From NCBI GenBank assembly GCA_035528065.1, contig DATKZH010000558.1, positions 1-64,000 on the forward strand: a stretch of DNA of 64,000 nucleotides, read 5' to 3'. Position numbers and translations under genes: made by a program. The notes beneath the pieces were generated by a model that saw only the letters and a list, made by a program, of their open reading frames with translations, was not told the origin of the DNA and ran no database searches. This stretch comes from DATKZH01 sp035528065. Lineage in GTDB: Bacteria; Planctomycetota; Planctomycetia; Pirellulales; Thermoguttaceae. Below are positions 18,320 through 26,642 of this stretch, one piece after another (position 1 is the stretch's first letter; every line of letters begins with the position of its first letter).

Positions 18320-18454
18320 ATGGGATGCAGGAAGGGAGAGTCGGAGCACAAGCCGAAGCCGGGCCGGTACCGGTGCGCACAATGCGGCGCCGTCTCCAAG
18401 GAAAAAAAGCACGTCTGCGAGCCCAAGAAAATCAAGAAGAAACACCTCGGTTGA
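18320..18454 (+). CDS. 44-residue Lys-rich CxxC mini-protein
   Basis: Starts 42 bp after the rubredoxin stop, with GGAGAGGGCAGTGCG before the ATG. The sequence has YRCAQCGAVSKEKKHVCEP, giving a CxxC knuckle (Cys19/Cys22) and a HxC pair (His31, Cys33) that could bind one zinc or iron, and a very basic tail (PKKIKKKHLG). I do not recognise a named family. Size and position suggest a conserved small partner of rubredoxin, or a nucleic-acid-binding zinc ribbon. Conservation must be tested before it is accepted. Confidence 0.55.
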   Translation: MGCRKGESEHKPKPGRYRCAQCGAVSKEKKHVCEPKKIKKKHLG

Positions 18455-18580
18455 GTCCTGAATGGCCACTGTCCGGGCGCCCGGCGTCTTGCCGCCGGAG
18501 ATCGGGCTCCCGCCGGTCGTCTTTCGGGTACCGGCACTGCACGGCTTGATAAGACGAACTGCCGAGAGGTTGACCTCGCC

Positions 18581-19402
18581 ATGGAAACACGTTTGCTTGA
18601 GCTGTTTGGGCAGCAGCACGTGGTCGTGCAGGCGCTGATCGCCACGCTGTTCACCTGGTTGGTGACGGCGGCCGGCGCGGCGACGGTCTTGTTTGCCAAG
18701 CGATTCAACCAGAAGATCCTGGACGGCATGCTCGGCCTGTCGGCCGGGGTGATGATCGCGGCCAGCTTCTGGTCGCTGTTGGCGCCGGCGATCGAGATGT
18801 CCGGCGGCGATTGGATGCCCGCCGCGGTCGGCTTCCTGGCCGGCGGCTTGTTCCTGTATCTGATGGACAAGGTCCTTCCGCATCTCCATCTCGGACTGAA
18901 GGTCTCCGAAGCCGAAGGCATCAAGACCTCGTGGCAGCGGAGCATTCTGCTGGTCTCGGCGATTACGCTGCACAACATCCCCGAGGGCCTGGCCGTCGGC
19001 GTGGCCTTCGGCGCGGTCGCCCATGCCGACCCAACCGTGGCACGCGAGCTGATGCTCGGCGGCATTGCCCTGGCCATCGGGATCGGGTTGCAGAATTTCC
19101 CCGAGGGTCTGGCCGTGTCGATGCCGTTGAGGCGCGAGGGGATGGGGCGGTGGAAGGCGTTCCTGTACGGTCAGGCGTCCGGCATGGTGGAGCCGGTGGC
19201 CGGCGTGCTCGGCGCCTGGGCGGTGATGTCGATGACCCCACTTCTGCCCTATGCCTTGGCCTTCGCCGCCGGGGCGATGATCTTCGTGGTGGTGGAGGAA
19301 TTGATCCCCGAGTCGCAGCGCAACGGGTTCAGCGACTTCGCCACGCTGGGGGCCCTGGGGGGATTCGCGATCATGATGATCCTGGACGTGGCGCTGGGGT
19401 GA
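18581..19402 (+). CDS. ZIP-family divalent metal transporter
   Basis: 273 residues with eight predicted helices. The metal-binding motifs of ZIP helices IV and V are present as LHNIPEGLAVGVA and LQNFPEGLAVSMP. A short His-containing cytoplasmic loop (LPHLHLGLK) follows helix III. It resembles the GufA/ZupT branch. It likely imports Zn, Fe or Mn; Mn or Fe supply suits a cluster of iron enzymes, but the metal cannot be read from sequence. Confidence 0.9.
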   Translation: METRLLELFGQQHVVVQALIATLFTWLVTAAGAATVLFAKRFNQKILDGMLGLSAGVMIAASFWSLLAPAIEMSGGDWMPAAVGFLAGGLFLYLMDKVLPHLHLGLKVSEAEGIKTSWQRSILLVSAITLHNIPEGLAVGVAFGAVAHADPTVARELMLGGIALAIGIGLQNFPEGLAVSMPLRREGMGRWKAFLYGQASGMVEPVAGVLGAWAVMSMTPLLPYALAFAAGAMIFVVVEELIPESQRNGFSDFATLGALGGFAIMMILDVALG

Positions 19403-19572
19403 GTGGGGAGTTGGGAGTGGCGAGTGGTGAGCGGCCGAGAAAGGGCTCTCGCACTTCCCCACCGGCCTCGTGCCGGTGGAAGGAGGTTTGGGAACTAGCC
19501 GGCGTGGTCGTCAACTCCCTTTCGGGGCGGACTCTGGGGCCGCCGTTGATCGTGTGATTTGGGAGGTGTCTG

Positions 19573-20919
19573 GTGGAGCTTGATCCGCTGCTGTTGTCGC
19601 GTTTGCAGTTCGCCCTGACGATCGGCTTCCATTTCCTCTTTCCCCCCCTGACCATCGGGTTGGCGTGGCTGTTGGTGATCGTCGAGTGGCTCGGCTGGCG
19701 ACGGGGCGACGAAGACTACGTCCGCGCCGGGGTGTTTTTCGGGAAGGTCCTCGGCCTCACGTTCGCCGTCGGCGTGGCGACGGGCGTGGTGATGGAATTC
19801 CAGTTCGGCACCAACTGGGCCGAGTATTCGAAATTCGTGGGCGACGTCTTCGGGGCGCCCTTGGCCGCGGAGGCCGTATTCGCCTTCTTCCTGGAATCGA
19901 CGTTCCTGGGGCTCTACCTGTTCGGGCGAGGCCGCGTCTCCAAGGCGGCGCACTGGTTCTCCATCCTCATCGTCGCCCTGGGCGCCACCCTCTCCGCCTT
20001 CTGGATCATCGTGGCCAACTCCTGGCAGCAGACGCCGGCCGGATACGTGGTGCGGGGCGGGCGCGCGGAACTGACCGACTTCTGGGCGGCCATGTTCAAC
20101 TCCTCGACGCCCCACCGGTTCTTTCACACGATGGTCGCGTGCCTCGTGGCCGGGGCCTTCCTCGTGATCGGCGTCTCGGCGTACCTGATCCTCAAGAACA
20201 AGGCGGCGGAGGTCGCCCGAAAGACGCTGAAAATCGGCCTCGTGTTCGGCCTGGTCTTCTCCGTGATGACGCTGTTCCCCACGGGTCACCATCATGCCAA
20301 GCAGGTGGCCGAGGATCAGCCCGAGAAGTTCGCGGCGATGGAGGGGCTGATTCACGGCGGGACGCGGGCCCCGATGGTGGTCATCGGCAAGCCGTCCGAC
20401 GAGCCGCCCCGGATGGAGTACGTGGTCGAAATCCCCGGGTTGCTGAGCTGGATGGCGTTCGGGAACATCGACGCGCCGATTGAAGGAGTCAAGGACCTCA
20501 ACGAAGACGGCTGGCCCACGCCCCCGATGGTCCCCACGTTCGTCTCTTTCCATTCCATGGTCGCGCTGGGGCTGCTGTTCATCGCTCTGACCGGCCTGGG
20601 CGTGTTGCTGATAATCCGGGGCAAGCTATCCCAGAGCCGGTGGTATTTGAAGCTCTTGGTTTGGTCGATTCCCTTACCTCTCGTGGCGTGCGAGCTCGGT
20701 TGGATCGTGGCGGAGGTGGGCCGGCAGCCGTGGGTCGTGTACCGCGTGCTCAAGACGGCCGACGCGTTTTCCACCAACGTCCGTGGTGCCGAGATCCTTT
20801 TCTCCCTAGTGGGGTTTGGACTGATCTACCTGGCCCTGGGCGCGTTGTACGTGTTCGTCCTGGTCAGGAAAGTCAACCACGGGCCCGAGCCGCCGGCTGC
20901 TGAGGAGGCGCGATCCTGA
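19573..20919 (+). CDS. cydA: Cytochrome bd quinol oxidase subunit I
   Basis: 448 residues, about nine helices. Haem b595 ligand candidate His20, conserved Glu100 and Glu108 (AEAVFAFFLEST) of the proton path, His185 (TPHRFFHTM) for b558, and the signature GRQPW are visible. The quinol loop is of the short type (EKFAAMEG region present, no long insertion as in E. coli). GTG start with GGGAGGTGTC upstream. High-affinity O2 reduction at the membrane without proton pumping; common in anaerobes as an O2 scavenger. Confidence 0.95.
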   Translation: MELDPLLLSRLQFALTIGFHFLFPPLTIGLAWLLVIVEWLGWRRGDEDYVRAGVFFGKVLGLTFAVGVATGVVMEFQFGTNWAEYSKFVGDVFGAPLAAEAVFAFFLESTFLGLYLFGRGRVSKAAHWFSILIVALGATLSAFWIIVANSWQQTPAGYVVRGGRAELTDFWAAMFNSSTPHRFFHTMVACLVAGAFLVIGVSAYLILKNKAAEVARKTLKIGLVFGLVFSVMTLFPTGHHHAKQVAEDQPEKFAAMEGLIHGGTRAPMVVIGKPSDEPPRMEYVVEIPGLLSWMAFGNIDAPIEGVKDLNEDGWPTPPMVPTFVSFHSMVALGLLFIALTGLGVLLIIRGKLSQSRWYLKLLVWSIPLPLVACELGWIVAEVGRQPWVVYRVLKTADAFSTNVRGAEILFSLVGFGLIYLALGALYVFVLVRKVNHGPEPPAAEEARS

Positions 20920-21935
20920 TGGACTTGAATACGGCGTGGTTTCTGCTGATCGGCGTGCTTCTGACGGGCTACGCCGTGCTGGACGGCTTCGACCTGGGCG
21001 TGGGCGTGCTGCACCTGTTCGCCCGCGACGAGTATCAGCGGCGCATTCACCTGGCGGCGATCGGCCCGGTGTGGGACGGCAACGAGGTGTGGCTGCTGAC
21101 CGCGGGCGGGGCGATGTTCGCGGCGTTCCCGGTGGTCTACGCCACGGTGTTCAGCGGGTTCTATCTGGCCTTCATGCTGCTCTTGTTCGCGCTCATCTTC
21201 CGCGCCGTGTCGTTGGAGTTCCGCGGCCAGGTGGATAGCCCCGCGTGGCGGAGGTTCTGGGACTGGGCCTTCGGGCTGGGGAGCCTGGTGCCGGCGATCC
21301 TGTTCGGCGTGGCGGTCGGCAACGTGCTGCGGGGCCTGCCCATCGAGGCCGACGGCTCGCTCGACGTCTCCTTCGTCGCCCTGTTGAACCCGTATTCACT
21401 CTTGATCGGGGTTCTCACTCTGGTGATGTTCGTGATGCACGGGGCCGCGTTTCTGGCGGCCAGGACGGAAGGGGACTTGCAGCAACAGATGAGCCGTTGG
21501 ACCACCGGGGCATGGGTGGTCTTCGTCGTGCTTTACCTGGCGGCCACGTCGGCCACGTTCTTCGCGGCGCCGCACCTGCTCGACGGGGTTCCGGCCAATC
21601 CCGCGTGCTGGCTGCTGCTGGTGCTCTTGTTGGGGTCGATGGTCTACCTCCCGATCAACGTCCGGGCGGGTAGGTTCGTCCGCGCCTTTCTGGCCTCTTG
21701 CGTGACGATAGCGTCGCTGGTGGGCCTGATGGGGTTGAGCCTCTACCCGCGGATGGTCCCTTCGAGCATCGATCCGGCGAACAGCCTGACGATTTACAAC
21801 GCCTCGTCGACCCCGCGGACCTTGACGGTGATGCTCGTGATCGCGCTGGTTGGCATGCCGTTGGTGATTGCGTATACTGCGTACGTCTACGCCGTGTTCA
21901 TGGGCAAAGTCGTTCTAACCCAAGAGGGCTATTAG
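20919..21935 (+). CDS. cydB: Cytochrome bd quinol oxidase subunit II
   Basis: 338 residues, about eight helices, with the N-terminal FLLIGVLLTGYAVLDGFDLG and the GPVWDGNEVWLLTAGGAMFA stretch typical of CydB. Its ATG overlaps the cydA stop (TGATG), so the two are translationally coupled. No cydX-like small ORF was recognised after it. No cydCD assembly transporter is in the window. Confidence 0.95.
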   Translation: MDLNTAWFLLIGVLLTGYAVLDGFDLGVGVLHLFARDEYQRRIHLAAIGPVWDGNEVWLLTAGGAMFAAFPVVYATVFSGFYLAFMLLLFALIFRAVSLEFRGQVDSPAWRRFWDWAFGLGSLVPAILFGVAVGNVLRGLPIEADGSLDVSFVALLNPYSLLIGVLTLVMFVMHGAAFLAARTEGDLQQQMSRWTTGAWVVFVVLYLAATSATFFAAPHLLDGVPANPACWLLLVLLLGSMVYLPINVRAGRFVRAFLASCVTIASLVGLMGLSLYPRMVPSSIDPANSLTIYNASSTPRTLTVMLVIALVGMPLVIAYTAYVYAVFMGKVVLTQEGY

Positions 21936-21999
21936 GCCCTTTCGATTAGCCGCTGTTCGACCGTTTCACCTTGACCTACCGAAGAAGGAGTGGGCCGCG

Positions 22000-23145
22000 A
22001 TGAGTGTGAACAGGTGCGCCTGGATGGTCAGCTTGTGCATCATCTCGCTCGTGTTTATGGCGTCCCAGTTGGGTTGTCCGCAGGGTGAGCCGCCGTCATC
22101 CCCACCCGGCACGGGGCCGGCTGCCGAGCCCGCTACGGAACCGGCGGAAGAGGCCGAAGCGGAGGCCGCCGCGGAGCCCGAGGCGAAGCCGGTCGCGAAG
22201 GCCGAGGCCGCCGCCGATCTCCCCAAGGTCCCGCTGGGTCTGCCGCCCGTTCCGGTCCCGGGGGACAATCCCATCACGCCCGAGAAGGTCGCCCTGGGCA
22301 AGATGCTTTACTTCGATACCCGGCTGAGCAAGGACGGCACGATTTCCTGCGCCACCTGCCACGACCCCGAGATGGCCTGGGCGGAACATAAGCCGACAAA
22401 CACCGGGATCGGCGATCAGGTGGGCGGAGCCAACTCCCCGACCGTGATCAACGCCGCCTATGCCAAGACCCAGTTCTGGGACGGCCGCGCGGCAAGCCTC
22501 GAAGAGCAGGCCCTGGGACCGATCGAGAACCCCATCGAGATGGGCCATGAGTTACCCGCGATGATCGCGGACCTGTCGAAGGTCAGCGACTACGGGCCGG
22601 CGTTTGAGAAGGCGTTCGGCGATCCCAAGATCACCAGCGACCGCGTCGCCAAGGCGATCGCCTCCTTCGAGCGGCTCGTGCTCAGCGGCAACTCGCCGTA
22701 CGACAAGTTCCAAGACGGGCAGGAAGATGCCCTGACCGATGCCCAGAAACGGGGCATGGAGCTTTTTGGGGAGGTCGGCTGCAATCGCTGCCACCGGCCG
22801 CCGTTGTTCAGCAACTACATGTTCCACAACGCCGGCATCGGCATGGACAAGGACCCGCCCGATCAGGGCCGCAAGGCCGTGACCGGCGAGGACGGCAACC
22901 TGGGCGAGTTCCGCGTGCCCGCCTTGCGCGAGGTGGCCAACACCGCCCCCTACTTCCACGACGGGAGCTCCGCAACCCTCGAAGAAGCCGTCGCCCTGAT
23001 GGTCGCCGGCGGCAAAGACAACGAGAACCTTTCGCTGATGCTCAAAGCCGTGCGTGAGAAGGAGATCACCGAACAGGACCAGAAGGACCTCGTCGAATTC
23101 CTCAAGGCCCTTTCCGGCGAGTTCCCGGGGAAGGATGACCTGTAG
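22000..23145 (+). CDS. Di-heme cytochrome c peroxidase (MauG/CcpA type)
   Basis: 381 residues. N-terminal export signal ending near Cys26 (ASQLGC), perhaps a lipoprotein although the lipobox is not canonical, then an Ala/Glu/Pro-rich linker (30-72). Two haem c sites: CATCH (117-121) and CNRCH (261-265). QFWDGRAASLEEQALGPI, IENPIEMG and the C-terminal PYFHDGSSATLEEAV are family hallmarks. AAGAAGGAG before ATG. Reduces H2O2 in the periplasm with electrons from cytochromes; it stands 64 bp after cydB and before the 12-haem cytochrome. Confidence 0.92.
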   Translation: MSVNRCAWMVSLCIISLVFMASQLGCPQGEPPSSPPGTGPAAEPATEPAEEAEAEAAAEPEAKPVAKAEAAADLPKVPLGLPPVPVPGDNPITPEKVALGKMLYFDTRLSKDGTISCATCHDPEMAWAEHKPTNTGIGDQVGGANSPTVINAAYAKTQFWDGRAASLEEQALGPIENPIEMGHELPAMIADLSKVSDYGPAFEKAFGDPKITSDRVAKAIASFERLVLSGNSPYDKFQDGQEDALTDAQKRGMELFGEVGCNRCHRPPLFSNYMFHNAGIGMDKDPPDQGRKAVTGEDGNLGEFRVPALREVANTAPYFHDGSSATLEEAVALMVAGGKDNENLSLMLKAVREKEITEQDQKDLVEFLKALSGEFPGKDDL

Positions 23146-23157
23146 TGGAGAGATGAT

Positions 23158-23186
23158 CCGAGGCGGACGCCCGAGCGCCGCCTCGG
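23158..23186 (+). terminator. Probable intrinsic terminator after the di-heme peroxidase
   Basis: CCGAGGCGG (23158-23166), 11-base loop, CCGCCTCGG (23178-23186), then TTACCCTTTAT. A perfect 9-bp GC-rich stem with a moderately T-rich tail, 12 bases after the stop codon. The multihaem gene starts 85 bp later, so it may have its own promoter. Confidence 0.6.
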
Positions 23187-23270
23187 TTACCCTTTATCCT
23201 TGCGTGCCGTGGCCGGTCTGCTGACCGAGCCACCTTGCGGAATCGAGTGTCTGGGTTCATCGAGGGCGCC

Positions 23271-25718
23271 ATGAGACTCCTCCTCGTGGGTGCCGCGTTG
23301 GCCGTCTGCACCGCTACCGGCACGGTCTCAGGTGCAGAGGCTGCGCCGCCGTCCGACCAGCCCGCCTCCGGCTGCATGGCGTGTCACCAGGGCATCGAGC
23401 CCATCCGGGAAGAGGGCGCCGAGATGCTGGAGGAGATCCTCGCTTTGGGCGAAGGCGAGGGGGATCCGGCCGGCTGCGTGGTCTGCCACGGCGGCGATCC
23501 GGCCGCGGCCGAGGAAGAGGCCGCCCACGGGGGCGAGAACTTCTATCCCGATCCCGGCAGCCCCTGGATCAACAAGCGAACCTGCGGCGTCTGCCATCCC
23601 GATCACGTCCGCGTCCAGTGGCACAGCCTGATGATGACCGAGGCGGGCAAGATCCAGGGGACGGTCTGGGCGTTCGGCTCGCTGACCGGCTACGAGCACC
23701 GATGGGGCAACTACGACGTCGCCAACCCCGAAGACCGCAGCTCGCGGCTGGGAACCGACGCCTACCGGGCGTACATGGAGCGGCTCAAGACCCTGGAGCC
23801 CCAGGTCTTCGTCGACAAGCACGAGCGGCTGCCCGACGCCCTCACCGAGTTGAGCCACCTGGCCGAGCACCCCGAGCTGGCCGCGTTCACCTACCTGCGG
23901 AACCAATGCCTGCGATGTCACCACGCGGTCAAGGGCCGGCAGGTACGCGGCGACTACCGCGGCATGGGCTGCTCGTCGTGCCACGTCCCGTACGGCAACG
24001 AGGGGCACTATGAGGGCGATGACCCCTCCATTCCTCGCGACGAGACGGGCCACTGCCTCGTGCACTCCATTCAGGCGACGCGCGAGGCCAAGGTCGTCGT
24101 CCACGGGCACCAGTACAGCGGCATCCCCGTCGAAACGTGCACCACCTGCCACGATCGCGGCAAGCGGATCGGCGTCTCCTTCCAGGGGCTAATGGAGATA
24201 CCCTATACATCGCCGTACACCGAGGAGGGGGAAGGCCAGCCGGCCCTGCACACCAAGCACTACCTGGCCATGCACCAGGACGTCCACTACGGCAAAGGGA
24301 TGACCTGCCAGGACTGCCACACGTCGATCGACGTGCACGGCGACGGCTGCCTGGCGGCGGCCAACCTGGGCTCCGTCCAGATCGAGTGCACCGACTGCCA
24401 CGGAACGCCCGAGGCGTACCCCTGGGAACTGCCGCTCTCGGCGATGGACGAGTACGACGAGCCGCCCGCGGATGCCCCGGCGCGCGGCACGGCCGGCGAG
24501 CTTCCCTCGCACGTTCGGCAGGGAACCGTCTATCCGGCGAGAGACGGCTACTTGCTCACCGCCCGCGGCAACCCTTACTCGAACGCCGTCCGCGACGGCG
24601 ACCTGGTGATCGTCCACACGGCCGCCGGCAAGGACGTCGAGCTCGAGCCGCTCAAGCGGATCGAGCGGGAAAAGGCCCTCAGTCTCCCAGGGCTGATCGC
24701 CATGAAGACGGTCCGCGGGCACGTCGCCAAGATGGAGTGCTACACGTGCCACGCCTCGTGGGCGCCGCAGTGCTACGGCTGCCACGTGAAGATCGACTAC
24801 TCCGGAAGCAAGACGAGCTTCGACTGGCTCGGGGCCGGGCATCGCCACCAGCGGAAAGAGTGCGCGGCCGACCGCGGGGAGACGGGCTACGACACGATCA
24901 TCCGCGGCACGATCGAGGAGCAGCGATCGTTCACCCGGTGGGAGGATCCGCCCCTGGGCGTCAACGGCGAAGGACGCGTCACGCCGGTCGCGCCCGGCTG
25001 CCAGCCCTCGGTGACGGTGATCGGCGAGGACGGCAAGCCGATTCTCCTCAACCACATCTTCCGCACCACGCCGGGGAGCGAAGGCTCGGGGCGCGAGGGC
25101 CAGTTGGCGACCGACTTGAGCCCCACGCAGCCGCACACCATGACCAAGGAGGCCCGGGTGTGTGAGTCGTGCCATCTCTCCGAGAAGGCCCTGGGCTACG
25201 GGATCGGGGGCGGCCGTTTGACCCGGCCGCCAAACGAGCGCGTGGTCGTCGATCTGGAGACGGTCGAAGGGCACGTCCTGCCCGAGGGAGCACGGCCCCA
25301 GATGGCGCCGATCGAGGGGCTGGCGGCCGACTGGTCGCGATTCGTGACCGAGGACGGCAGGCAGCTTCAGACGGTGGGCCATCACTTCAAGGGCTCGCGC
25401 CCGCTTGACAACGAGGAGCGGGCCCGTATCAGCCGCCAGGGCGTTTGCCTCGCCTGTCACCAGGAGATCCCCGACCGCTCGCTGGCCGTGAGCCTGTTGC
25501 ACCACGTGGCGGAGTACGCCGGCCAGCTCCCCAAGACCGCCGAGGAGCACAACTCGCTGGTGCACAAGATCCTGCTTACCGCCGGCTGGGTCCAGGTGGC
25601 GGGCGCCGCCGTCGTGCCGCCTGCGATGCTGGCCGGGGTGCTCTGGTACTGGTATCGGAGAAGACGACGAATCGCCAAGGGCCGGACGCGGCCGGATTCC
25701 GCGATCCCTGAATCCTGA
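23271..25718 (+). CDS. Dodecahaem cytochrome c with C-terminal membrane anchor
   Basis: 815 residues from the ATG at 23271 (GAGGGCGCC before it; a TTG at 23235 is the alternative). A signal peptide is followed by twelve CxxCH sites: CMACH, CVVCH, CGVCH, CLRCH, CSSCH, CTTCH, CQDCH, CTDCH, CYTCH, CYGCH, CESCH and CLACH. A stretch around residues 415-500 between the eighth and ninth haems has no haem site. Near residue 770 a single transmembrane helix ending in YWYRRRRR anchors it with the haem domain outside. I know no exact family; it resembles large electron-transfer cytochromes of nitrogen and sulfur metabolism. It may pass electrons from the quinone pool to the peroxidase upstream or to external acceptors. 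Confidence 0.85.
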   Translation: MRLLLVGAALAVCTATGTVSGAEAAPPSDQPASGCMACHQGIEPIREEGAEMLEEILALGEGEGDPAGCVVCHGGDPAAAEEEAAHGGENFYPDPGSPWINKRTCGVCHPDHVRVQWHSLMMTEAGKIQGTVWAFGSLTGYEHRWGNYDVANPEDRSSRLGTDAYRAYMERLKTLEPQVFVDKHERLPDALTELSHLAEHPELAAFTYLRNQCLRCHHAVKGRQVRGDYRGMGCSSCHVPYGNEGHYEGDDPSIPRDETGHCLVHSIQATREAKVVVHGHQYSGIPVETCTTCHDRGKRIGVSFQGLMEIPYTSPYTEEGEGQPALHTKHYLAMHQDVHYGKGMTCQDCHTSIDVHGDGCLAAANLGSVQIECTDCHGTPEAYPWELPLSAMDEYDEPPADAPARGTAGELPSHVRQGTVYPARDGYLLTARGNPYSNAVRDGDLVIVHTAAGKDVELEPLKRIEREKALSLPGLIAMKTVRGHVAKMECYTCHASWAPQCYGCHVKIDYSGSKTSFDWLGAGHRHQRKECAADRGETGYDTIIRGTIEEQRSFTRWEDPPLGVNGEGRVTPVAPGCQPSVTVIGEDGKPILLNHIFRTTPGSEGSGREGQLATDLSPTQPHTMTKEARVCESCHLSEKALGYGIGGGRLTRPPNERVVVDLETVEGHVLPEGARPQMAPIEGLAADWSRFVTEDGRQLQTVGHHFKGSRPLDNEERARISRQGVCLACHQEIPDRSLAVSLLHHVAEYAGQLPKTAEEHNSLVHKILLTAGWVQVAGAAVVPPAMLAGVLWYWYRRRRRIAKGRTRPDSAIPES

Positions 25719-25850
25719 AGCAACGAAGGCACAAGCCGGCAGAAAGACGTAACCGGCAGTCACTCACGGTCGTCGAAGCCCGCGGGCTGCGCGATCGCGG
25801 GATCGGCGCGAGGCTGCCGCTGAGCGAACACAAGGTGATTCAACCCAAGC

Positions 25851-25865
25851 GATAATGCTAGTATC
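25851..25865. promoter_or_regulatory. Second Fur/PerR-like palindrome upstream of exported Dfx
   Basis: GATAATG-C-TAGTATC is a 7-1-7 imperfect palindrome with 5 of 7 positions matching per arm, in the AT-richest part of the 271-bp gap, 125 bp before the exported desulfoferrodoxin. It shares TAGTA in one arm with the site at 4358-4372 and GATAAT with Fur boxes. Suggestive only. Confidence 0.3.
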
Positions 25866-25989
25866 TGCAACGTAACACGGTTTTTTTGGCAATCGTCACA
25901 CCGAGGGCGATCCGGAAAGCCGGCCATCTTGACGCCTGACGTCGAGGGCCGCGTTTTCCGGAGGCCCGCCAACTGGAGAGGACTTCACC

Positions 25990-26463
25990 ATGAAAAGGCG
26001 AGATTTCTTCACCGCGGCAGCAGGCATTGGAGCCGGGAGCGTGCTGGCCGGCGCGGCCACGCAGGCAGGGGCCGCCGAGAAAACGCCCGAGAAGCGGGGC
26101 CAGATCTACAAGTGCAACGTGTGCGGCACGATCGCGGAGATCCTCGTGCCGGGCGAAGCGCCGATCGTCCACTGCGGCAAGCCGATGGAGTTGCTCAAGG
26201 AGGAGACGGCCCCGCCCGCCGAAAACAAGCACGTGCCCGTCATCGAGAAGATCGACGGCGGCTACAAGGTCAAAGTCGGCATGAGCCCCCACCCCATGAC
26301 CGCCACGCACTGGATCATGTGGATCGACCTGGTGGCCGACGGCAAGGTCTGCCGCCAGTTCCTCAACCCCGGCGACGCGCCTGAGGCCACCTTCCAGGTC
26401 GAGGCCAAGAAGGTCTCTGCCCGGGAGTTCTGCAACCTGCACGGGCTGTGGAAGGACAAGTAG
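25990..26463 (+). CDS. dfx: Tat-exported desulfoferrodoxin (periplasmic SOR)
   Basis: 157 residues. MKRRDFFTAAAGIGAGSVLA is a twin-arginine signal, so the folded metalloprotein goes to the periplasm. The centre II superoxide reductase ligands are complete: His81 (NKHVP), His101, His107, Cys148 and His151 (CNLHGLW). Centre I is unusual: Cys42, Cys45 and Cys62 are present but the first residue of the usual Cys-Cys pair is His61 (IVHCGKPM). The Glu of the EKHVP motif is Asn here, with a Glu one place earlier. It complements the cytosolic copy at 6305. GGAGAGGACTTCACC lies before the ATG. Confidence 0.93.
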   Translation: MKRRDFFTAAAGIGAGSVLAGAATQAGAAEKTPEKRGQIYKCNVCGTIAEILVPGEAPIVHCGKPMELLKEETAPPAENKHVPVIEKIDGGYKVKVGMSPHPMTATHWIMWIDLVADGKVCRQFLNPGDAPEATFQVEAKKVSAREFCNLHGLWKDK

Positions 26464-26499
26464 CGCGGCGCGACCGCCCGGAGTGTGTCATCGTTGCCA

Positions 26500-26606
26500 T
26501 CGTTCCGACTCTTCGCGTCGGAACGCACTTCATGGACGCTTCGCGTCCTGCCGTGCGACGCGAAGCGTCGCGGCTGCCCGTTCCCGCGCGAAGCGTGGGA
26601 ACGATG
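26500..26606. repeat. Composite palindromic repeat element
   Basis: Modules in order: CATCGTTCCGACTCTTCGCG/TCGGAACG, GACGCTTCGCGTC, GCGACGCGAAGCGTCG, and CGTTCCCGCGCG...GTGGGAACGATGA. The same order of modules occurs at 13009-13091. It fills the gap between the exported desulfoferrodoxin and the convergent glycosyltransferase gene. Confidence 0.65.
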
Positions 26607-26642
26607 AAACCTTTCACACCCATCCCCGTCCCCACTCGCGGA

